This document shows positions 8,068 through 16,255 of a stretch of 64,000 bases of DNA, piece by piece. The DNA comes from Chitinophaga pinensis DSM 2588. Lineage in GTDB: Bacteria > Bacteroidota > Bacteroidia > Chitinophagales > Chitinophagaceae. A program made the position numbers and the translations under genes. The notes beneath the pieces were generated by a model that saw nothing but the letters and a program-made list of their open reading frames with translations, made no database searches and was not told the DNA's origin. The stretch lies in the NCBI RefSeq assembly GCF_000024005.1, contig NC_013132.1, positions 4,086,001 through 4,150,000 of the forward strand. The letters are read 5' to 3'. The number at the start of each line of letters is the position of its first letter. The stretch's first letter is position 1.

Positions 8068-8314
8068 AAAAATTAACATCTTTGTAATCGTTTGATCTCT
8101 CCTTTCGCTTGCCTGGATTGAAAAGTGTCAATTTTAAACTTGTTAGAACAAGTAATTTCTATTGGAAAGTGCCTGCTGGGGACGGCAAGGGAATGATTGT
8201 TTAAAGCAATCGATCTCCCCAGTATATAGCGGGCAAGTAATCAATGAGTTATGCTGCCACCATATGCAACGACGGGTATTTATCAGCCATACTGCCTTCG
8301 GGTGGCTGTATCCG

Positions 8315-8794
8315 CTAATGCGGCAGGCGGTCCCGCAGCTTACCATACACCCATGTACCCAGTATTGCGCTAAAGAGCGTAACGATTACCACGGAGAATC
8401 CGGCCCCTATCTGCGCAAACAATGGTCCCGGACAGGCGCCTGTCAATGCCCAGCCAAATCCGAAGAGCAATCCGCCAAAGATCTGGCCCTTATTAAAGGA
8501 CTTCGGTTGGAAGGTTATAGGTTCGCCGTACAGCGTTTTAGCCCCGGTCTTTTTGATGATCAGCACGGAGATGATTCCTGTCACGACCGCCGAACCGATG
8601 ACGCCATACATGTAAAAGGATTGTAAGCGGAACATTTCCTGTATCCGGTACCAGGACATTACTTCTGATTTGATCAGGATGATCCCGAAGAATATACCAG
8701 CGGCCAGGAATTGCAGCTGAGACCACCAGGGGGTCTTTTTTGCAGGAGCGTTGTTAGTAGTGGAGGTGCTCACCACTTCAAAGTCTGTATCCAT
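8315..8794 (-). CDS. YeeE/YedE-type half-transporter (second subunit)
   Basis: A 159-residue membrane protein with four to five hydrophobic helices and the YeeE/YedE signature LTGACPGPLFAQIG in its second half, where the Cys is thought to relay sulfur species. The N-terminal 20 residues are polar. It pairs with the upstream gene (20 bp away), which carries the matching GGCTSGH motif. Together they form the split two-protein version of YeeE, like PmpA/PmpB, proposed to import thiosulfate or related sulfur compounds. Substrate assignment is by family only. Confidence 0.87.
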   Translation of the reverse strand: MDTDFEVVSTSTTNNAPAKKTPWWSQLQFLAAGIFFGIILIKSEVMSWYRIQEMFRLQSFYMYGVIGSAVVTGIISVLIIKKTGAKTLYGEPITFQPKSFNKGQIFGGLLFGFGWALTGACPGPLFAQIGAGFSVVIVTLFSAILGTWVYGKLRDRLPH

Positions 8795-8814
8795 GTAAAG
8801 ACATTGTTATAAGT

Positions 8815-9375
8815 TTACAGTTGAAGGATAAAAGGAAGGATCAGATTGGCCATGATAAAACCACCTGCCATAAAGCAGCAGGTAGCCACTAGTGAAGGCC
8901 ATTGCAGATTAGAGAGGCCCATGATGGCGTGACCCGAGGTACAACCGCCGGCATAGCGGGTACCAAAACCTACCAGGAAGCCGCCGGCAACCATCAGGAT
9001 GCATCCCCTTGCCGTCAGCAGTGCCGGCCAGTTAAAGAGGTCTGCCGGCAGGAGGGAACCAGTGTAGGAAAGGCCATAGCCCTGTAATTCGGTTTCCAGT
9101 TGCAGCGCAATAACAGATGGCGTAGGACTGGCCAGAAAGGTGACAGCTATATAACCACCAATCATAATACCGGCCGCAAAGAACAGATTCCATGATTCTT
9201 TTTTCCAGTCATAGGAAAAGAAAGGGATTTTATTTGGCAGACAGGCCGCACAGATATGCCGTAGATTGGCTGAAATACCGAAATGACGGTTGCCCAGCAA
9301 TAGCAGGAGGGGGACGGTCAGCCCTATCAGCGGACCTGCAACATACCATGGCCATGGCGTAGTTAAGATATTCAT
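8815..9375 (-). CDS. YeeE/YedE-type half-transporter (first subunit)
   Basis: A 186-residue membrane protein with five hydrophobic segments. The conserved GFGTRYAGGCTSGHAIMG motif contains the Cys typical of the sulfur-transporting YeeE/YedE family. I start it at the ATG at 9373-9375 rather than the TTG six bases upstream. It is followed by the other half-subunit and divergent from a MarR regulator, so this is a regulator-controlled sulfur-compound transporter. There is a Cys pair in ICAACLPNK (about residues 40-50), on a loop before the second helix. Confidence 0.87.
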   Translation of the reverse strand: MNILTTPWPWYVAGPLIGLTVPLLLLLGNRHFGISANLRHICAACLPNKIPFFSYDWKKESWNLFFAAGIMIGGYIAVTFLASPTPSVIALQLETELQGYGLSYTGSLLPADLFNWPALLTARGCILMVAGGFLVGFGTRYAGGCTSGHAIMGLSNLQWPSLVATCCFMAGGFIMANLILPFILQL

Positions 9376-9498
9376 AGACAATTTAAATTGCAGATGGTAT
9401 AAAAGGAAGGTATCTGTAATCAGGAATGGTGGTTTACAAATATAGTGATCGCTCCTTATTTAAAATATCCACAGACTGTTAAAAGAATACATTAAAGC

Positions 9499-9522
9499 AA
9501 ATATGTTGCAACACCCATATTT
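9499..9522. promoter_or_regulatory. Candidate MarR operator
   Basis: Inverted repeat AAATATG-N10-CATATTT enclosing the palindrome GTTGCAAC, in the spacer between the YeeE operon and marR. It sits over the -33 region of the TATCTTTG promoter, where a repressor would block RNA polymerase. Confidence 0.4.
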
Positions 9523-9532
9523 ATTATCTTTG
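9505..9532 (+). promoter_or_regulatory. Promoter of marR, -7 box next to ATG
   Basis: TATCTTTG at 9525-9532 with TTG at 9506-9508, 16 bp upstream. The box ends four bases before the ATG at 9537, which implies a leaderless or nearly leaderless mRNA. Confidence 0.55.
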
Positions 9533-9536
9533 GGCT

Positions 9537-9989
9537 ATGAAGATTGAACAAGCTATTAATCAGCGGAAGTTCAAGGACGACTATCATAAGATCGTAGTAA
9601 ACCTGTTGTTCACAGGTAACTGGCTACGTGACGCCCTTGGAGCCAACCTGAAAGAACACGGATTGTTGCCGCAGCACTACAATGCCCTGCGCATCATCAA
9701 GGGACGCCATCCGGACCCTGTGTCAGCCGGCGATATCAAAGACGTCATGCTTGATAAAGCAAGTGACGTAACCCGTTTGCTGGACAAACTCGAAAAACTT
9801 GAGTACGTACAGCGCCGCCTTTGCCCACATAACAGACGAAAAATGGACATCAATATCACGCCACAGGGACTGAAACTCCTATCCGACGTAGATGTATTGA
9901 TGGATACTTTTTATGATGATCTGGCAGACAGGATCACAGCCGCTGAAGCTGCTGTACTCAGCGATCTGCTCGATAAAGTACGGGGATAA
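9537..9989 (+). CDS. MarR-family transcriptional regulator
   Basis: A 150-residue winged-helix protein. The central part reads SAGDIKDVMLDKASDVTRLLDKLEKLEYVQRRLCPHNRRKMDINITPQGLKLL, which is the MarR recognition helix, wing and following helix. Helices at both ends would form the dimer interface. It is divergent from the YeeE/YedE genes and an inverted repeat lies between them, so it most likely represses that operon and itself. A single Cys in the wing (LCPHNRR) could be a redox or sulfide sensor, but that is only a suggestion. Confidence 0.9.
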   Translation: MKIEQAINQRKFKDDYHKIVVNLLFTGNWLRDALGANLKEHGLLPQHYNALRIIKGRHPDPVSAGDIKDVMLDKASDVTRLLDKLEKLEYVQRRLCPHNRRKMDINITPQGLKLLSDVDVLMDTFYDDLADRITAAEAAVLSDLLDKVRG

Positions 9990-10000
9990 GGATAAAACGA

Positions 10001-10008
10001 TATCTTTG
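10001..10008 (+). promoter_or_regulatory. TATCTTTG -7 box five bases before an ATG
   Basis: Matches the Bacteroidota -7 consensus TAnnTTTG. No convincing TTG lies at the expected upstream distance. The ATG at 10014 would be at or next to the transcription start. Confidence 0.4.
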
Positions 10009-10013
10009 TCCGT

Positions 10014-10388
10014 ATGCGGAATCTTTTCTATCTGTGTCTTTCCATTATACTGTTTTGCTGCGGACTGAAGGTCAGCGCAGCAATGACAGAATGCGGTAAA
10101 GATGATATAACAGCCGTTTCCGTCCAGCCATATCTGAGAGTACTGTCATGTGACCATCAGTTGAACCATTACGGGGAATCCAGACTCCCCGACACGGTGT
10201 GCACGACCTCCCATCAGTCTTTTATCGTATCCGTTAAAACAGACACCCGTGAAGGTACGGGATCCGGAAGGGGCCTTTTTCCTGGACGGATCACACTATA
10301 TACCTGTAAAGTGCAGGCAGCGCGTTTGTTGCCCGACCTGCACACTATCATTCGATCGCTTATTTTCCCCCAGCATATTTTCTGGTGA
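10014..10388 (+). CDS. Possible small exported protein (124 aa)
   Basis: The first 23 residues look like a signal peptide (LFYLCLSIILFCCGLKVSAA). The remainder has several Cys and no motif I recognise. It starts 25 bp after the MarR gene and a TATCTTTG box lies just before its ATG, which supports transcription. It may instead be a chance frame in the leader of the antiporter gene. No homologue comes to mind. Confidence 0.4.
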   Translation: MRNLFYLCLSIILFCCGLKVSAAMTECGKDDITAVSVQPYLRVLSCDHQLNHYGESRLPDTVCTTSHQSFIVSVKTDTREGTGSGRGLFPGRITLYTCKVQAARLLPDLHTIIRSLIFPQHIFW

Positions 10389-10492
10389 AGTAATTGACTT
10401 TACACTGTTTTATTGCCATCCCTACCGTTTTAACATCGGCAGGGACTTTGGCGTTATTCAATTATCTCAACTCACTAAACCGGATTTTACGA

Positions 10493-12736
10493 ATGATACA
10501 TTTACCACCGCTGATTGCCGACCTGGCTTTGATCTTAATTGCTGCTGCTATCACAACACTGATCTTCAAAAAACTGAAGCAGCCGCTCGTGCTTGGATAT
10601 ATTGTGGCCGGACTCCTGGTGGGACAACACGTATCCCTCGTGCCGACAGTCTCGGACGAGGCTAATATCAAAATATGGTCGGAGATTGGTGTCATCTTCC
10701 TGCTGTTTAGTCTCGGACTTGAATTCAGTTTTAAGAAACTGATTAAAGTCGGTGGCTCTTCGTCTATCACCGCAATCGTAGAAGTCGTATTTATGCTGCT
10801 CCTGGGATATCTTGTCGGTCAGCTGATGGGATGGTCCTCCATGGACAGCATCTTCCTCGGAGGCATATTGTCTATATCATCCACAACCATCATCATAAGG
10901 GCATTCGAAGAACTAGGCATTAAAGGCCAACAGTTTGCCGGGCTCGTCTTCGGTATCCTGGTCGTAGAAGACCTGGTAGCCATCGTGCTGCTGGTTTTAT
11001 TATCAACCCTGGCTGTCAGTCAGCAGTTTGCCGGCGGAGAAATGCTCAATTCCGTTATCAAACTTGTCTTTTTTCTCATTGCCTGGTTTATAACAGGGAT
11101 CTTCTTCATTCCGACATTGCTGCGTAAAACAAAGAAGCTGATGAATGAAGAGACCCTCTTAGTGACGGCTATTGGTCTTTGTCTGCTGATGGTCGTACTG
11201 GCTACACAGGCAGGTTTCTCTCCGGCATTGGGTGCATTCATCATGGGATCTATTCTTGCAGAAACGACCCAGGCGGAGAAGATAGAACATCTCATTAAAC
11301 CGGTAAAAGAGCTCTTTGGAGCCATTTTCTTTGTCTCGGTAGGTATGTTGATTGATCCGGCTATGCTGGTGAAATATGCCCTTCCCGTAGCGATTATTAC
11401 ACTGGTGACACTGGCGGGTAAAACCCTCAGCACCTGTATAGGAGCATTGCTTTCAGGTCAGCCTTTAAAAACGTCTGTGCAGGCGGGTATGAGTCTTGCG
11501 CAGATAGGGGAGTTCTCTTTCATTATTGCACAGCTCGGGTTGTCTTTAAAAGTAACTAGCGATTTCCTGTATCCGGTAGCGGTAGCCGTATCTGCGGTTA
11601 CGACGTTCACCACGCCTTATATGATACGTTTGTCCGCTCCGTTTTATGAGAAGCTCGCAGGCGTCTTACCACATCGCTGGAAGACTTCCCTGAACCGTTA
11701 TAGTGCAGCTACGCAGACGATCTCTGTGGTCAGTGACTGGAAACAGCTCTTACGTTCTTATGTGGTTAATATGACGATCTATGCAGTGGTGATCCTGGCG
11801 ATCACCTTGCTCTCTTATTACTATCTGCTGCCGCTGATCAATATCAAATTCAACGGGTATAACTGGGGGCGTATAGCGAGTGCATTGATCACGCTGATAT
11901 TACTGATGCCTTTCCTATGGGCACTGGCGTTACGGAATATCAGCAGTCAGGCGTCCTCTAATATATGGGAACAGAAAAAGTACCGCGGACCTTTACTGCT
12001 GGTACGTTTCTCAAGAATGATACTGGCGGTGTTCCTGATCGGTTTCTTTATGGACCGTTTCTTCTCTTATTCTATTGCAGTATTGGTAACGGCGGGTATC
12101 ATTGCCTTGATTTTCCTGTTAAGACATAAGATACAGACGTTTTATACGACGATCGAAGGACGCTTCTTTTCCAATTTCAATGCACGTGAAGCTAAAGTGG
12201 GCAACATTAATAAATATGTGCTCGCTCCCTGGCACGCGCATCTTGCGGTGGCGGAGATACGTCCTTTATCGCCGGTATCAGGTAAGACTTTGCTCGAATT
12301 AGCTCTACGCGAAAACTTCGGGATAAATATTGCGTTAATCAACAGAAGCGGACAGAAGATCTATGCACCTGATAAATATGAAAGACTGTTTCCTGGCGAT
12401 ATTATCACGGGAATTGGTACCGATGAACAACTGGAGAAGTTCAACAGTTTTCTCGAACCATTATCAGTAGATGCTGATGCACAGCCGCAGGATACGGATC
12501 CGATCGCTTTGCGGCAATTCCTGATAGGTAAAAAATCACGTCTTGCCAACAAGACTATACGTGAACTCGGTATACGTGAACGTACCCGCGGAATTGTGCT
12601 GGGCGTGGAAAGGCAGGGAAGAAGGATCTTAAATCCAGAGTCGGGAATGCACTTGCTGGAGGGGGATATCGTCTGGATTGCAGGTAGCGGAAAAAAAATA
12701 AATACATTTATAAAAGAGCAGCAGGGTGCTAATTAA
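10493..12736 (+). CDS. CPA2-family monovalent cation:proton antiporter with TrkA-C domains
   Basis: A 747-residue protein from the ATG at 10493; the frame is open further upstream, but only from a TTG. Residues 1-390 form the CPA2 Na+/H+ exchanger domain with about 12 helices (PLVLGYIVAGLLVGQ, LGLEFSFKKL, FSPALGAFIMGSILAET). Residues about 430-560 add more helices, an unusual mid-section compared with E. coli Kef proteins. Two TrkA-C-like regulatory domains follow (about 600-670 and 675-745), each with a GD(I)I-G motif. Probable role: K+ or Na+ exchange for protons, gated by a cytoplasmic ligand. No TrkA-N nucleotide-binding domain is seen. Confidence 0.88.
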   Translation: MIHLPPLIADLALILIAAAITTLIFKKLKQPLVLGYIVAGLLVGQHVSLVPTVSDEANIKIWSEIGVIFLLFSLGLEFSFKKLIKVGGSSSITAIVEVVFMLLLGYLVGQLMGWSSMDSIFLGGILSISSTTIIIRAFEELGIKGQQFAGLVFGILVVEDLVAIVLLVLLSTLAVSQQFAGGEMLNSVIKLVFFLIAWFITGIFFIPTLLRKTKKLMNEETLLVTAIGLCLLMVVLATQAGFSPALGAFIMGSILAETTQAEKIEHLIKPVKELFGAIFFVSVGMLIDPAMLVKYALPVAIITLVTLAGKTLSTCIGALLSGQPLKTSVQAGMSLAQIGEFSFIIAQLGLSLKVTSDFLYPVAVAVSAVTTFTTPYMIRLSAPFYEKLAGVLPHRWKTSLNRYSAATQTISVVSDWKQLLRSYVVNMTIYAVVILAITLLSYYYLLPLINIKFNGYNWGRIASALITLILLMPFLWALALRNISSQASSNIWEQKKYRGPLLLVRFSRMILAVFLIGFFMDRFFSYSIAVLVTAGIIALIFLLRHKIQTFYTTIEGRFFSNFNAREAKVGNINKYVLAPWHAHLAVAEIRPLSPVSGKTLLELALRENFGINIALINRSGQKIYAPDKYERLFPGDIITGIGTDEQLEKFNSFLEPLSVDADAQPQDTDPIALRQFLIGKKSRLANKTIRELGIRERTRGIVLGVERQGRRILNPESGMHLLEGDIVWIAGSGKKINTFIKEQQGAN

Positions 12737-12764
12737 CAGGCACTGATGCCGCAACATCTCTGCA

Positions 12765-12800
12765 GCAGGGCAAGCCTCAAAGGCTTGCCCTGTCTTGTTT
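12765..12800 (+). terminator. Intrinsic terminator of the antiporter gene
   Basis: Perfect 12-bp stem CAGGGCAAGCCT/AGGCTTGCCCTG with CAA loop, followed by TCTTGTTTTT. Confidence 0.88.
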
Positions 12801-12934
12801 TTAGTCGCTGTGGTTTTGCTTTGTTTACGTTTAGCAGTGATAGTAATAATTGTTTTTGCATTCCATTTTTATTGTAAATTCAATTTATCTGTCAGCGAGC
12901 TCTTTTTTTACCCTCAAATAAAAACCACTTAAGT

Positions 12935-13708
12935 ATGAAAAAGAAAACCCAGTCAATCTATGTGCGTCAAATTCATTTTCTTTTCTTCGCATTGTCAATG
13001 TTCCTCTTTGCATGTAGCAAAGACAAAATCGCAACAGAAGCTAAGCCAGCTGAAGACAAATTGGTAAGTTACCTGGAAAGGTTAGGTTTCAAAAAAGAGA
13101 ACATCGAGCTGAAAGGTGACACCTACATCATCGATGGCGATGTGCTCATTACGAAAGCTGAACTGGCCAAACGTGCAGCTAACGAAGACAAAACAGACGG
13201 TATCGCAGGTACTGAACACTGGAGAGGTACTTACATTATCAGTAATGCCTACAACTCCAATGTGAGACTGTACATCGATGCGGCTGTACCTACTGCCTGG
13301 AGAACCGCTATCCAGGGGGCAGTAAACAACTGGAATGCCGTTAATGGTACCAGACTGGGTATGTCTATCGTGACTTCACAGGCTAACTCTGACACAAGAG
13401 TTTTCATGGGCTTTGAGTCTGCCAACTGGATCGCACGTGCTTATCTGCCAGGCTCCAACAGCCGTCCGGGTGTAAGCGTTGAGATCAACAGTAACTACAA
13501 CAGTCTGCCTGCCAGTCAGAAACTGTTTGCCATCACTCATGAACTGGGGCACACGATCGGTTTCTATCACACTAACCAGAACCAGGGTATCTTCATTCCT
13601 GGTACGCCCAGTGTTGATGCTAATTCTGTAATGAACTCTTTTGTGTTGAACTGGAACGGCTTCACCGCTGGTGATGTTCTGGCAACACAGATCCTGTATC
13701 CACAGTAA
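12935..13708 (+). CDS. M57-like HEIGH-type zinc metalloprotease, lipoprotein
   Basis: A 257-residue protein. The N-terminus ends in a lipobox, FLFAC (Cys27), so it should be a lipoprotein. The zinc site HELGHTIGFYH gives His202, Glu203, His206 and His212, the extended HExxHxxxxxH form of metzincin-like enzymes. The domain from about 95 on matches the dual-action HEIGH metallopeptidase family (M57). A 65-residue region between the lipobox and protease (SYLERLGFKKENIELKGD) looks like a pro-region or inhibitor. The substrate is unknown. A strong terminator follows, and the gene is monocistronic. Confidence 0.88.
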   Translation: MKKKTQSIYVRQIHFLFFALSMFLFACSKDKIATEAKPAEDKLVSYLERLGFKKENIELKGDTYIIDGDVLITKAELAKRAANEDKTDGIAGTEHWRGTYIISNAYNSNVRLYIDAAVPTAWRTAIQGAVNNWNAVNGTRLGMSIVTSQANSDTRVFMGFESANWIARAYLPGSNSRPGVSVEINSNYNSLPASQKLFAITHELGHTIGFYHTNQNQGIFIPGTPSVDANSVMNSFVLNWNGFTAGDVLATQILYPQ

Positions 13709-13740
13709 TCAATACGTGCATACAAAGGGATTTAAAATGA

Positions 13741-13778
13741 GAACACCCGGCAGGCTTTCGCCCGTCGGGTGTTCTTTT
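13741..13778. terminator. Terminator between convergent genes
   Basis: GAACACCCG...CGGGTGTTC stem (11 bp with one mismatch), then CTTTTAT rightward. It separates the metalloprotease gene from the convergent secreted-protein gene. Confidence 0.8.
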
Positions 13779-13793
13779 ATTGGGCGTTGACCA

Positions 13794-14606
13794 TTACCAG
13801 CTCCATTCCAGTTCTGTCACCACTGTTTCGCCTCCCTCTGCATAAGTCGTTGTGATCTGCTTCGGATAAGCTTCTTCATTGTAAGCATACTTATATTGGT
13901 TCACGATACGGTTATTACCCGTAACGGGCGTGATAGTCTCTGTTATGATATTATTTGCGGAAAGATTGACGGCTGCAATGTCTACCAGGTAAGGCAGTGC
14001 CGGGATGCTATGCTGTGCGTTCGGATGATCGTCGTACGTATAAGTAGTCGTGGAAGCCTTTGTAAAAGGCAGTTTCTTATTCACACGGCCCATATTATGC
14101 ACGCTGATGATATTCCCTTTTACGTCCCAGGTGTAGAACTGACAACTATTATTTTCGAAGGCCAGTCCGTCCTGTGTATCATTGAAGAAATAACGGGCAG
14201 TGATTTGTCCGCTACTATTATACACCAGCGAATCATAGCTATGCACCAGCCCATCCAGGTAATAAATAATCCTCCTGATATTCCCTTTCTCCGAATAATC
14301 ATATGTGGCGAAAAGGGTAGGCGCATGTGACGATTCATCATCTGTCACAAACGTTTTTACAAGCCGCCCGTTTTTATATACGGGAATACGGGTCGTTGTA
14401 TAACTCCCTTCTTCTGTCTTATAGGTGGTCAGCAGTTCGGCGACCGTCCTATCCTCATTATAGGAAATAACGGTCCTGTCGGTAGCAGTGGTGATACCGT
14501 GCAGGCGCATCCTGCCTTTATCTGACGGAGAACGAAAAGCGCTGACAGTAATACCTGCCAGCAATAAGGCCGCTACAATACGACCCCTGGTAAAGTTAAT
14601 TGGCAT
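13794..14606 (-). CDS. Secreted protein with repeated YD-like segments
   Basis: A 270-residue protein with an N-terminal signal sequence (VAALLLAGITVSAF). The mature part is rich in Tyr, Thr and Asn, with recurring short strands such as TYDYSEKGNIRRIIYY, SLVYNSSGQITARYFF and FYTWDVKGNIISVH. These resemble the YD/RHS-like beta repeats of Bacteroidota surface proteins of unknown function (DUF4595-like). No catalytic residues are evident. It stands alone; its promoter should lie in 14607-14700. The family name is tentative. Confidence 0.75.
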   Translation of the reverse strand: MPINFTRGRIVAALLLAGITVSAFRSPSDKGRMRLHGITTATDRTVISYNEDRTVAELLTTYKTEEGSYTTTRIPVYKNGRLVKTFVTDDESSHAPTLFATYDYSEKGNIRRIIYYLDGLVHSYDSLVYNSSGQITARYFFNDTQDGLAFENNSCQFYTWDVKGNIISVHNMGRVNKKLPFTKASTTTYTYDDHPNAQHSIPALPYLVDIAAVNLSANNIITETITPVTGNNRIVNQYKYAYNEEAYPKQITTTYAEGGETVVTELEWSW

Positions 14607-14855
14607 AAGTTGGCGTTGACCAGGTCTGGAATAGTTACTCTAAAGATTCACATTGACAACAAGGTATACTAAAGATAGTAAAATTTCATTATATATACGT
14701 ATTGTGGGAAAAGTTGGATCTGGGAATTCGGTTAACAGGTCGTTAATGCCTATACGTCTTATTTTATACTGCAATATGAAGCTATAACGATATACGATTA
14801 TTGAAATGCCAGAAAACTTTGCGAACTTACATCGGCAAAACAGAACGACTACGCA

Positions 14856-15689
14856 ATGATGGATAGCCTACGCCATTTGAAGGATGAGGATGTTTTAGTA
14901 CTGTTAAATGACTTGCTGGAGCAATATGGATATGACTTTACAGATTATTCATTCGCCTCAGTAAAACGCAGGTTGCAGCGTGTATATAGTGCAGACAGAT
15001 TCCCCAGTTTTGCTGAGTTCCGCTACAGGGTGAAATCGGACCCCGAATATCTCATCTATCTCATGGAACAGATCACGGTCAATGTAACAGAAATGTTCAG
15101 GGACCCTCATTTCTTTGAGATCCTCCGTAAACAGGTATTACCGGTACTGGCCACCTATCCCCTGATCAGGATATGGCATGCTGGTTGTTCAACAGGAGAG
15201 GAGGTCTATTCCATGGCGATCCTGCTCGATGAACTGAACCTGCTGCATAAATCTGTTATTTATGCTACGGATATCAATGAAAGTGTGCTGGAGAAAGCCC
15301 GTAAAGGCATCTTCCCCCTGCAACATATGCAGCAGTATTCGCAGAACTACCTGGCTTCCGGCGGACAGCAGGAGTTTTCCGCTTACTATGCAGCCAATTA
15401 TGAATATGCGAAGTTCACCGACAGGTTACGTGAGAAGATCATCTTTGCGGCACATAACCTCGTGACAGACCACTCCTTTAACGAGTTTCAGCTGATCATC
15501 TGCCGGAATGTACTGATCTATTTTAACAAGGAATTGCAGGATAAAGTATTACATCTCTTCAGCGACAGCCTGGAACAACTGGGATTCATGGCCTTGGGCG
15601 CTAAAGAAACGCTCCGCTTTACCACGGTAGCGCCATTATTCAAACCCTTTGCAAACAAAGAAAAGATCTGGAGAAAAATTTCGACATGA
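14856..15689 (+). CDS. CheR-family chemoreceptor methyltransferase
   Basis: A 277-residue SAM-dependent methyltransferase of the CheR type. The N-terminal helical domain (1-75) is followed by ITVNVTEMFRDPHFF, the family's pre-SAM motif. The SAM-binding loop HAGCSTGEEVYS lies at about 108-119, and a later strand reads LIICRNVLIYFN. CheR adds methyl groups to receptor glutamates. The gene overlaps the next one, cheB, by four bases (ATGA), so translation is coupled. No chemoreceptor or cheA is in view, so the real substrate may be another signalling protein. Confidence 0.92.
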   Translation: MMDSLRHLKDEDVLVLLNDLLEQYGYDFTDYSFASVKRRLQRVYSADRFPSFAEFRYRVKSDPEYLIYLMEQITVNVTEMFRDPHFFEILRKQVLPVLATYPLIRIWHAGCSTGEEVYSMAILLDELNLLHKSVIYATDINESVLEKARKGIFPLQHMQQYSQNYLASGGQQEFSAYYAANYEYAKFTDRLREKIIFAAHNLVTDHSFNEFQLIICRNVLIYFNKELQDKVLHLFSDSLEQLGFMALGAKETLRFTTVAPLFKPFANKEKIWRKIST

Positions 15690-16252
15690 CGGCTCTTCCC
15701 AAACTGCTGGTGATAGGCGGCTCTGCAGGCAGTCTCGACGTACTGTTGCAACTGTTGCCTGAGCTGGAACCCCAATGGCCACTGGCAATGATCATCGTAT
15801 TACATCGTAAGAATGATAACGATACCCTGCTGACAGAACTGCTGTCAGTTAAAACGGTATTGCCTGTAAAAGATGCGGAAGAGAAAGATATATTGATGCC
15901 GGGATGTATCTATGTAGCGCCTTCGGATTATCATTTATTGATAGAACCTGATGGCTCACTTACGCTGGATGCCTCTGAAAAGGTACATTACAGCCGGCCG
16001 AGTATTGACGTTACTTTTATGTCGGCCGCAGAGGTATTTGCTGAACGCTTATATTGTATTCTTTTGTCCGGCGCTAATATGGACGGTTCCGAAGGATTAC
16101 AGGCTGTTCATGACCTGGGAGGTTTTACCGCCGTACAGGATCCTGCCAACGCGGAAGTGGCTTTTATGCCTCGTTATGCGATGAATAATGTTCCTGTAGA
16201 TAAAGTCTTAAATATCCGTGAACTGGTAGCCTTTGTAAAAGACCTCTGTTAA
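15686..16252 (+). CDS. CheB-type methylesterase domain without receiver
   Basis: 188 residues covering only the CheB effector domain. The catalytic triad is visible: Ser13 in IGGSAGS, His40 in VLHRKND and Asp133 in SGANMDGSEGLQ. Classic CheB carries an N-terminal receiver domain that gates activity; here it is absent, so control must come from elsewhere. The receiver-containing kinase gene converging on it three bases away is a plausible partner. The role is demethylation or deamidation of whatever CheR next door modifies. Confidence 0.92.
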   Translation: MTALPKLLVIGGSAGSLDVLLQLLPELEPQWPLAMIIVLHRKNDNDTLLTELLSVKTVLPVKDAEEKDILMPGCIYVAPSDYHLLIEPDGSLTLDASEKVHYSRPSIDVTFMSAAEVFAERLYCILLSGANMDGSEGLQAVHDLGGFTAVQDPANAEVAFMPRYAMNNVPVDKVLNIRELVAFVKDLC

Positions 16253-16255
16253 GCC

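Larger units (their letters stand above)
7854..8314. other. 461-bp gene-free region with two inverted repeats
   Basis: It separates the SDR start from the 3' end of the YeeE operon. It contains a hairpin at 7921-7940, and an inverted repeat GGTTAACG-N15-CGTTAACC at 8037-8067. Short reading frames here lack protein character. Confidence 0.55.

Noticed and set aside
8143..8626. Frames on both strands across the end of the YeeE gene
   Set aside because: They lie opposite or out of frame with a clear YeeE-type coding sequence.
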